11,541 nucleotides of DNA from the NCBI GenBank assembly GCA_020054055.1, contig JAGVLZ010000182.1, forward strand, positions 1 to 11,541, read 5' to 3'. This DNA is from Phycisphaerales bacterium. Its GTDB lineage: Bacteria; Planctomycetota; Phycisphaerae; Phycisphaerales; UBA1924. The notes under the pieces are model-generated. The model saw nothing but the letters and a program-made list of their open reading frames with translations. It was not told the origin of the DNA and did not search any database. This document shows positions 6,230-11,541 of this stretch, one piece after another. The first letter of the stretch is position 1; each line of letters opens with the position of its first letter. The position numbers were made by a program, and so were the translations under genes.

Positions 6230-6255
6230 TTCACCACAGAGAGCACAGAGGAAGA
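6230..6255. repeat. CACAGAG-family repeat between ATPase and MalG-type permease genes
   Basis: The plus strand reads TTCACCACAGAGAGCACAG followed by AGGAAGA. The core CACAGAG occurs twice, and the leading TTCACCACAGAG is identical to the minus-strand reading of 9261-9274, within the repeat at the end of the binding-protein gene. The rest of the 91-base gap (6213-6303) is purine-rich (GACAAAGGACGGAAGGCAGG) and may be a decayed part of the same element. Confidence 0.65.
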
Positions 6256-6303
6256 CATCGGAGTTGTGTTCAAGACAAAGGACGGAAGGCAGGGGAAGAG
6301 CGA

Positions 6304-7143
6304 TCAGCCTTTGACGGCGCCGATCTGGATTCCTTTCACGAGGTACTTCTGGAGGCAGAGGAAGAGGATAACGGGTGGGATCATGGCCATGAGGCTTGCG
6401 GCCATGATGAGGGGGGTTTCGCGGCCGTAGGTTGAGTCGAAGGCAAGCAGGCCGATGGGGAGGGTGCGGAGGTTGTCGTCCTTGGTCAGGATGAGGGGCC
6501 AGAAGAATGAGTTGTAGTTGCCGAGGAAGGAGAAGATGGCGAGGACGATGAGGCCTGGGCGTGTGAGGGGGAGGACGACCTGGGTGAAGATGCGCCAGTG
6601 GCCAGCGCCGTCGATGGAGGCGGCTTCATCGAGGCTAGTGGGGATGGTGAGCATGAACTGGCGGAGGAGGAATGTGCCGTAGGCGGTGAAGGCGCCGGGG
6701 ATGATGAGCCCCCAGTAGTTGTTGAAGAGGCCGAGGGCGAGGGTGACGGCGAAGTTGGGGACCATGAGGACGACGCCTGGGATCATGAGGGTGGCGAGGT
6801 AGAGGAGGAAGACGCGATCGCGCCCCGGCCAGCGCACGCGGCTGAACGCGTACGCTGCCATGGATGACGTGATGACCTGGAGCAGCGTCACCCATCCCGC
6901 GACGAAGAAGGAGTTGAAGAAGTAGCGGGCGAAGTCGACTTTCTCGAAGACCTGTGGGTAGTTCTCCGGCTTGACGACGGGGGGATAGCCGGTCTGCGTG
7001 AGGAGGTCGACGTCGGTGAGGCTGGAGAGGGAGATGAGGATTTGCCACAGGAAGGGGACGACGAAGGTGAAGCCGAGGAGAACGAGGCCGACGAAGATCG
7101 CGGCTTTAGGGAGGGGGGAGGGTTTGCTGCGCGGTTCGGTCAT
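6304..7143 (-). CDS. Carbohydrate-type ABC importer permease, MalG family
   Basis: This is the second inner-membrane permease of the importer. The 279-residue length and layout are canonical: a first helix near 15-36, a periplasmic segment (40-72), then helices near 75-98, 110-132, 142-162, 196-214 and 245-265. The EAA loop that docks on the ATPase is DEAASIDGAGHWRIFTQVVLPLTRPG (172-197), with E173, A174, A175, G179 and L191-P192. The C-terminus (KGIQIGAVKG) matches the usual MalG ending. No Shine-Dalgarno site is visible before the ATG. A 302-base repeat-rich spacer separates it from the MalF-type permease gene upstream, an unusually long gap for subunits that must be made in equal amounts; a weak internal promoter there is possible. 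Confidence 0.94.
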   Translation of the reverse strand: MTEPRSKPSPLPKAAIFVGLVLLGFTFVVPFLWQILISLSSLTDVDLLTQTGYPPVVKPENYPQVFEKVDFARYFFNSFFVAGWVTLLQVITSSMAAYAFSRVRWPGRDRVFLLYLATLMIPGVVLMVPNFAVTLALGLFNNYWGLIIPGAFTAYGTFLLRQFMLTIPTSLDEAASIDGAGHWRIFTQVVLPLTRPGLIVLAIFSFLGNYNSFFWPLILTKDDNLRTLPIGLLAFDSTYGRETPLIMAASLMAMIPPVILFLCLQKYLVKGIQIGAVKG

Positions 7144-7157
7144 GGGATCCGGGAAGT

Positions 7158-7437
7158 GTTGAATGCAGAGGAAGGCGGAGGAAGACGGAGGTGGAATGGA
7201 TTCAAGGCGATGTGCGTTGGCGATTCAGCGATGCCGTTGCTGTGAGAAGATCCCGATGTTTCCCGTTCGTGTTGCACCCCTGTAGGGTGCAGCTTTTCCG
7301 GGGGCGGCGCTCGCAAAGGCTCGCACTGTCACCGGCTACGAACTACCAGGCTTTCAGCCTGCAAATACAGCCATTTCAATCAAGCACAGTATCTTCGGAC
7401 CATCTTCTCTGTATCCCTTTGTTTTCTTCTGTGTTCA
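7158..7437. repeat. Composite repeat-filled spacer between the two permease genes
   Basis: This accounts for most of the 302-base non-coding stretch 7144-7445. The left end (7158-7191) holds three purine-rich decamers: GCAGAGGAAG, GCGGAGGAAG, ACGGAGGTGG. The right end (7403-7437), read on the minus strand, begins TTGAACACAGAAGAAAACAA and continues with purine-rich ATACAGAGAAGA. The ends are an imperfect inverted pair: both begin TTGAA-(N)2-CAGA and differ mainly by purine transitions. They belong to the same CACAGAG-type family seen at 6230 and 9120. Two compact hairpins lie inside and are listed separately. I see no open reading frame with family motifs in the stretch. Confidence 0.55.
7273..7361. 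repeat. REP-like element bounded by two hairpins
   Basis: The first hairpin is TGCACCC (7273-7279), loop CTGTA, GGGTGCA (7285-7291): seven perfect pairs. The second is CAGGCT (7347-7352), loop TTC, AGCCTG (7356-7361): six perfect pairs. Between them is a GC-rich stretch with GGCGCTCGC and GGCTCGCAC half-repeats (7306-7325). The organisation is like REP/BIME or small non-autonomous elements; membership in a dispersed family is my inference. Confidence 0.45.
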
Positions 7438-7445
7438 AGGATTGA

Positions 7446-9095
7446 TTATTCGTTCGTCATCTGCGATCCGAGGCGGAAGTTGAGTGCGGTGAGGAGGAAG
7501 ATCATGGCGAACATGACCCAGGCGACGGCGCTGGCGAGGCCGAGTTGGAACTGGTCGGTGAAGGCGACGTTGTAGATGTAGTAGGCGAGGACGATGGTGT
7601 CGGCCTTGCCCTGGGTCATGACCATCGCCTGCTCGAAGCCCCCTTGCAGGCCGCCGATGGTGGACATGATGACGATGAAGAATGTTGTCGGAGCGAGTTG
7701 GGGCCAGGTGACGTGGATGAAGCGCTGCCAGCCGGTGGCGCCGTCGATGCTCGCGGCTTCGTAGAGTTCGGGGGGGATGTTGGAGAGTCCCGCGAGGTAG
7801 AGGAGCATGGTCCCGCCGCCGATCGAGGCCCAGAATCCCATGATGATGAGGGCGATCTTGGCCCAGCGTGCGTCGACGAGCCAGAGGGGGGCGTTGAGGC
7901 CTGCGTCGCTGGTGAGCCCCTTGTTCACGAGGGGGGCCGCATCGTTCACGATCCGTGCTGTGATTCGGAGCGATTCCGTGTTTCCGCCCGCCGCTGACGA
8001 GAGTGCGACGATGGCGTCGCGAGCGCGCGCTCGTTCGCCGAGCGACTTCGCGGCGAGACGGATCTCGCTCGCGTTGGCGGAAGGAATGGCTCGGGCCAAC
8101 TCAGCGGCGACCGAGGTGAGTTGTGCCACGGTCAACGGGGCACGGCCGGAGGGGAGGAGCGATTGCTTCGGCAGTTGGACGAGGAAGAATGCGATGCCGA
8201 GCGCGGCGGCGGCGGCGGTCGTGACGAAACCCACTCGGCCGAGGAAGGCGGCGATGCCGGAGTCTCGGTGCGCGAGGCGCACGACACCTGTGGCGATCAT
8301 CCAGACGGACCAGATGATCGTCAGCCCCGCGAGCGCGAGGCCCAGCGCGTACCACAAACCGGCGGGGGTTCGCTGCACGATGCTCTGGAGTTCTTCGATG
8401 ATGGGACGCAGGCCCGCGTTGATGAGGCCCCCCTCGGGGCGATAGAGCGTCTTCCACAGGAGGAACATGGCGACGCCGGCGAGCAGACTTGGAAGGTAGA
8501 AGAGTCCGCGGAAGAAGAGTGCGCCGAACGAGAGGCCGCAGGTCGCGACGATGCCGAGCGCGGCGACGGCCAGGATGGCGGCGTTCGATCGCAGGCGCGC
8601 GACGTCCCAGTTGGAGAGGTCGGTGAGGCCGACCTCGGAAGTCTTGATTGCGGCGTCGGTCGCGGCGGGCATGGGGCCGGGAGTCGTGACGAGCCACACG
8701 CCGACGCACGCGACGAGGGTGATCGCGGCGGCACTGAGTCCCGCACGGAGGCGGGAACGCGGTGATTGAGGCGTCGCGTTCGCGTTCAGCATCATGGCGA
8801 GGGCAAGCGAGCCGGCGATGCCGAGCGGGATGCCGAGCATGAGGAACGCGGTGTTGCCGAAGTAGTCCCAGAAAAGGTGCGATTCATCGCCGGTGAGGAT
8901 GCGCTCGTAGTTTTCGATGCCGATCCACTTGATGGGTGTTTCGCTGAACCGGTTGTGGCGGGTCAGCGCCCAATCGGTGAAGGACATGCCGAGGGAGAAG
9001 AGGACAGGGCCGGCGGTGAAGACGATGAAGCCGAGGAGGTTCGGGAGGAGGAAGAGGAGAGCGATGAGGAAGCGCTTGCGCGCGGAGCCGATCAT
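7446..9095 (-). CDS. MalF-type ABC permease with two large membrane insertions (549 residues)
   Basis: This is the first permease of the importer. Residues 1-104, 193-227 and 403-549 together read as a normal MalF/UgpA-type permease of about 286 residues. Landmarks are the first helix (LLFLLPNLLGFIVFTAGPVLFSL), NTAFLMLGIPLGIAGSLALAMML (81-103), FRGLFYLPSLLAGVAMFLLWK (195-215), YRPEGGLIN (218-226), FWASIGGGTMLLYLAGL (421-437) and the EAA loop ELYEAASIDGATGWQRFIHV (443-462). Two extra segments interrupt it. Segment A (about 105-192) has helices near 117-137 and 172-192. Segment B (about 228-402) has helices near 246-272 and 285-307, then a roughly 95-residue soluble stretch. Each adds an even number of helices, so the topology of the core can be kept. 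E. coli MalF is also long because of a periplasmic P2 loop, but I see no match to it. Translation is coupled to the binding protein by an ATGA overlap (9092-9095), with GGAG 7 bases before the ATG. Confidence 0.88.
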   Translation of the reverse strand: MIGSARKRFLIALLFLLPNLLGFIVFTAGPVLFSLGMSFTDWALTRHNRFSETPIKWIGIENYERILTGDESHLFWDYFGNTAFLMLGIPLGIAGSLALAMMLNANATPQSPRSRLRAGLSAAAITLVACVGVWLVTTPGPMPAATDAAIKTSEVGLTDLSNWDVARLRSNAAILAVAALGIVATCGLSFGALFFRGLFYLPSLLAGVAMFLLWKTLYRPEGGLINAGLRPIIEELQSIVQRTPAGLWYALGLALAGLTIIWSVWMIATGVVRLAHRDSGIAAFLGRVGFVTTAAAAALGIAFFLVQLPKQSLLPSGRAPLTVAQLTSVAAELARAIPSANASEIRLAAKSLGERARARDAIVALSSAAGGNTESLRITARIVNDAAPLVNKGLTSDAGLNAPLWLVDARWAKIALIIMGFWASIGGGTMLLYLAGLSNIPPELYEAASIDGATGWQRFIHVTWPQLAPTTFFIVIMSTIGGLQGGFEQAMVMTQGKADTIVLAYYIYNVAFTDQFQLGLASAVAWVMFAMIFLLTALNFRLGSQMTNE

Positions 9096-11155
9096 GCCTC
9101 GGCTCCAGGAAGTTCATTTACCACAGAGGCACAGAGGCACAGAGAAGAGAAGACCGGGATTGTGATTCGGAGCGGAGCAACAGTTGGAAGTTGATCCCCA
9201 GCGTTGCCGAGGTCTTTCTCTTTCTCTTCACCCGATCCAGCGCCTTCCTCTGTGTCTCTGTGTCTCTGTGGTGAAGCGTCCTCGACCTGCTCGCGGAGGG
9301 AACGATGCGGATCAAACGTTTTACCTGTCCTCTTCTCCCATTCGGCACGGAGCGCCGAGTCGCGCTTGAGGTTCGCGGCGATCTGGGCGTTGATGCGATC
9401 CTCGACGAGTCGCGCTGCCTCGGCGGCGCCGATCATGTTGTTGGTAAGTTCCTCGAGGATCGGGCCGACGAGTTGGCCCAGGCGGTTGCGGCCGATGAAG
9501 GGTGAGAGTTCCCACGGGTGGGCGTACTTGTCCATCGCCTCGATGAAGACGGGAGAGTCGAAGGCTTCGAGTCCCGGGAGGGCGCGTGGCGGGCCGCTGA
9601 TGCCGTTGCGCTGGATGATTTTCGGCGTGCCGCTGATCGAATCAAAGGTGAAGTTGATCTGGTTGTTGTACTCGTCGCCGGCGAGGAACTCGATGAAGCG
9701 CGTGGCGAGTTCGGCGCGCGGGCTGGCGCGGTTGACGATGGCGACGCGCGCGCCGGCCTCGTAATAGGGGGTGCCGCCGGTGGTCGGGACGTGGGCGACG
9801 CCGAGTTGGAGGAGGTTCTTACGGTCGTCGTCCGAGAGGCAGGATTCGAGGAGCGCGTATTGCTCGTCGGTGATGGGGACGAGGACGTCGGAGAGGAGGG
9901 AGTCGAGGGCGGATTGGAGGAGGGTGCGCTCGCGGTCGGGAAGAACCCAAGGATTCGTCGAAGATTCGTCATCCTCGGCGTCGAGGGCGACATTCACTGA
10001 GCGCGCCGCGATCCTTCGACGCATTGCCGGCGCGATGACGCGGTCCAACTGGCGTTTGGCGAAGGTGACGTAGGACCAGCGGCCGTCGTTGATCATGGCG
10101 CAGGCTTTGGCGGTGAAGAGGGCGGAGGCGGAGGCGGCCTCGGCGCCCATATTCATGTTCGCGCCGCCGGAAGAGGCCATGCTCGCGAGGTCGGCGGGGG
10201 TAGGCATGACGCGGTCGCGGTACATGAGGTCCAGATATGACTGGAGCGCGGCGACGGCGTTCGGGGAGTTATAGAGGCTCGCGGTGCCGTTGTCGTTGAA
10301 GAAGGTCGCGCCGTCGGCGAGGGCCATCCCCCACGCGCCCAGCCCCATGATGCCGACGCGGCGACGGCCGCCATCGGTGGTCGCGCCGGAAAAAGCCTTT
10401 GCGGCGACAATCGCTTCCGACAGCGTCCATCCACCCGATGCCGGGGGCGGCTTGATCCCCGCGGCCTCGAACATGTCGCGGTGATAGAAGAGAACGGTGT
10501 AGCCGACGTTGCAGGGGAAGGCGTATTGACGCCCCCCGCTGCTCATCGAACTGACCGCAGCGGGAAAGACTTCCGCTTCGCCGAACCCCTTCGCGTTGGC
10601 AAGGTCCGTGATGTCGAGGGCGACTCCCGCCTCGACGAACTGCGATAACTGCGCCGGGCCGTAGGTTTCGATGATGTCCGGCCCCGCCCCCGCGACGCAC
10701 TGCACGATGGTCTTGGTGGTGTCGCGGTTCGAGGGGTCGGTGGCGAGGTCGATCGGCGTGCCGTACTTGCGGAGGTGCCAGACGCGGAAGAGTTGGCACT
10801 GCGTCCGCCTCGCGGGGTTATCGTCCGTGGACCAGACGAGTCTCGGTGAGTCCTTGAGCGGGTTGGGCTGAGTTCGGGCGAACCAGTCGCTGAAGTCCGC
10901 GACGATTTCGCGCCGAGGCTCAGCGGACATCGCAGTGACCGCCGCGTGGCTGGGATGGTCTCGGCCTGTTTGACGGCGGTGCTCCTCGAAATAACCGCGT
11001 ACCAGCGCCGCCGAGGGGCTCGGATCGTCCGGCCCGATCTCCAGATAAGCCAGGACGAGGTTCTCATCTCCCCGCGTATCCGGCAGCACGAACGAGTAGG
11101 CGACGACGGTCAGCACGACCCAGACGCCGACCAGCGCTCCGATCAACGTCCGCAT
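9092..11155 (-). CDS. Membrane-anchored solute-binding protein of the ABC importer (family 1-like)
   Basis: The first gene of the importer operon encodes 687 residues. The N-terminus (TLIGALVGVWVVLTVVAYSFVL, 3-24) is a hydrophobic signal anchor with no lipobox cysteine, so the protein is probably held to the inner membrane facing the periplasm. Residues 30-104 are an extra N-terminal region. The binding core starts at RLVWSTDDN (105-113) and includes TIVQCVAGAGPDIIETYGPAQLSQFVEAG (149-177), QYAFPCNVGYTVLFYHRDMFEAAGI (210-234) and GGWTLSEAIVAAKAF (241-255). These are typical sugar-binding-protein features: target loading, YAFP, FYxxxxFxxAG and WT. RFIEFL (486-491) marks the late helix. A stretch near 380-450 has no counterpart I recognise. 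The tail (about 628-687) is encoded by an octamer inverted repeat. The ATG at 11155 has GGGAG 6 bases upstream. The ligand is unknown; carbohydrate is inferred from the family and the MalK/MalF/MalG neighbours. Confidence 0.88.
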   Translation of the reverse strand: MRTLIGALVGVWVVLTVVAYSFVLPDTRGDENLVLAYLEIGPDDPSPSAALVRGYFEEHRRQTGRDHPSHAAVTAMSAEPRREIVADFSDWFARTQPNPLKDSPRLVWSTDDNPARRTQCQLFRVWHLRKYGTPIDLATDPSNRDTTKTIVQCVAGAGPDIIETYGPAQLSQFVEAGVALDITDLANAKGFGEAEVFPAAVSSMSSGGRQYAFPCNVGYTVLFYHRDMFEAAGIKPPPASGGWTLSEAIVAAKAFSGATTDGGRRRVGIMGLGAWGMALADGATFFNDNGTASLYNSPNAVAALQSYLDLMYRDRVMPTPADLASMASSGGANMNMGAEAASASALFTAKACAMINDGRWSYVTFAKRQLDRVIAPAMRRRIAARSVNVALDAEDDESSTNPWVLPDRERTLLQSALDSLLSDVLVPITDEQYALLESCLSDDDRKNLLQLGVAHVPTTGGTPYYEAGARVAIVNRASPRAELATRFIEFLAGDEYNNQINFTFDSISGTPKIIQRNGISGPPRALPGLEAFDSPVFIEAMDKYAHPWELSPFIGRNRLGQLVGPILEELTNNMIGAAEAARLVEDRINAQIAANLKRDSALRAEWEKRTGKTFDPHRSLREQVEDASPQRHRDTEEGAGSGEEKEKDLGNAGDQLPTVAPLRITIPVFSSLCLCASVVNELPGAEA
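9120..9272. repeat. Inverted repeat of CACAGAGR octamers inside the binding-protein reading frame
   Basis: The arm at 9120-9144 reads ACCACAGAGG CACAGAGG CACAGAG. The arm at 9248-9272, read on the minus strand, is ACCACAGAGA CACAGAGA CACAGAG. They match at 23 of 25 positions and enclose 103 bases. The element from arm to arm is 153 bases, exactly 51 codons, and is open in the binding-protein frame. It encodes the low-complexity tail (RHRDTEE ... SLCLCASVV). The transcript could form a long hairpin just before the start of the MalF-type permease gene. Confidence 0.8.
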
Positions 11156-11197
11156 GAATCACTCCCGTCGTCACGACCGTCATCGTCGACGTGCGCG

Positions 11198-11226
11198 AGT
11201 GTACCCCCGTGCTATGGCTTCGCCAA
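11198..11226 (-). promoter_or_regulatory. Likely sigma70-type promoter of the ABC importer operon
   Basis: The minus strand has TTGGCG (11226-11221), a 17-base spacer, and TACACT (11203-11198); each hexamer matches consensus at four of six. A start near 11191 gives a leader of about 35 bases. Two short palindromes lie at or after the start: CGTCGACG (11184-11191) and GTCGT-C-ACGAC (11167-11177). They could be operator half-sites for a local sugar regulator, but both are short and the region is GC-rich. The rest of the 215-base gap 11156-11370 shows no clear promoter for the divergent gene. Confidence 0.45.
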
Positions 11227-11370
11227 TCGGCATGACCCGACCAGGCGGCGCGATGCGGTCACTTCGCACAACCGATGCGTTTGTTCGAGCGTTTGCTGAT
11301 CCATCCGCGCGGGGCTTCATGCGAGCCGGAAGGGGGCCGATAGCCCCAGTGCCAGGAGGCGACTCAACCC

Positions 11371-11541
11371 ATGTCAACGTCACCGGAAACATTCTCGAAG
11401 GTCAAGAATCTTCTGCGGAAGATGGACCAGTCCATCGACTCGGCCCGCAGCAAGCGATTGACCCCGGCCCCCGCCCCCTCGGCCCCGGCACCGTCGATTG
11501 CGTTGACGCAGCCGACGAACCCGCCCCCACAGAATCACAGC
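11371..11541 (+). CDS. N-terminus of an unknown protein, runs off the right edge
   Basis: An ATG at 11371 opens a frame of 57 codons to the window end with no stop. AGGAGG (11353-11358) lies 12 bases upstream, a strong site at a slightly long spacing. The residues begin MSTSPETFSKVKNLLRKMDQ, continue with SIDSARSKRL (amphipathic, probably helical), and then become Pro/Ala-rich (TPAPAPSAPAPS), which looks like a flexible linker. There is no signal peptide. I do not recognise the family, and the function cannot be inferred from this part. It is divergent from the importer operon and shares the 215-base intergenic region with it. Confidence 0.6.
   Translation, partial: MSTSPETFSKVKNLLRKMDQSIDSARSKRLTPAPAPSAPAPSIALTQPTNPPPQNHS

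Noticed and set aside
4720..6273. Minus-strand open frame of 517 codons spanning the ATPase gene and ending in the 85-residue protein
   Set aside because: Upstream of 4977 the frame is Arg/Pro/His-rich and lies out of frame with the real ATPase. Only the last 85 residues look like a real protein.
5133..6314. Long plus-strand open frame (393 codons) opposite the ATPase gene
   Set aside because: It is the antisense of a perfect MalK/UgpC-type gene. The residues are low-complexity, rich in Gly, Ala, Val, Asp and Glu, as expected for a shadow frame in GC-rich DNA.
9120..9272. CRISPR-like array
   Set aside because: The units are 8 bases, directly adjacent and arranged as an inverted pair; there are no regular spacers and no cas genes. 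The same holds for the heptads at 2711-2790.
11333..11347. Small hairpin GGGGC-CGATA-GCCCC upstream of the right-edge gene
   Set aside because: Only five pairs in a GC-rich stretch, with no associated signal; too weak to call a terminator or riboswitch.

Overview
The window is GC-rich, with long open frames on both strands and few clear Shine-Dalgarno sites. It looks like a planctomycete chromosome segment, probably Phycisphaerae-like. That is inferred from three things: the gene content, an 85-residue protein of a type I associate with planctomycetes, and the CACAGAG-type interspersed repeats. I cannot prove the taxonomy from sequence alone.

Left part (1-4582), mixed single genes. At the left edge is the N-terminal 183 residues of a large restriction-modification enzyme (minus strand), with a PD-(D/E)xK nuclease core. 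Next are lspA (lipoprotein signal peptidase, plus) and a convergent SGNH/GDSL-type hydrolase (minus) whose 3' ends overlap by 20 bases. Divergent from the hydrolase is a plus-strand run: a YciA-like hot-dog acyl-CoA thioesterase, a single-domain asparaginase-type protein, and an exported protein of unknown function. An 80-base inverted repeat of GGCACTN heptads lies between thioesterase and asparaginase. It supplies the thioesterase stop codon and ends four bases before the asparaginase ATG.

Middle and right part (4720-11155), minus strand. A complete carbohydrate-type ABC importer is read right to left: membrane-anchored solute-binding protein, MalF-type permease, MalG-type permease, MalK/UgpC-type ATPase. 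A plausible sigma70-like promoter lies before the binding protein, and a GC-rich hairpin abuts the ATPase stop codon. The MalF-type permease is nearly twice the usual length because two segments, each with two extra predicted membrane helices, interrupt an otherwise canonical core. All three gene junctions of the operon carry purine-rich CACAGAG-family repeats. One forms a 153-base inverted repeat inside the reading frame of the binding protein, just before an ATGA overlap with the permease. The 302-base spacer between the two permeases also holds a REP-like pair of hairpins. Beyond the operon is the 85-residue protein gene.

At the right edge a divergent plus-strand gene of unknown function begins (11371) and runs off the window.

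I see no rRNA, tRNA, CRISPR array, transposase or integrase. The most unusual material is the repeat architecture tied to operon junctions and the expanded MalF-type permease.
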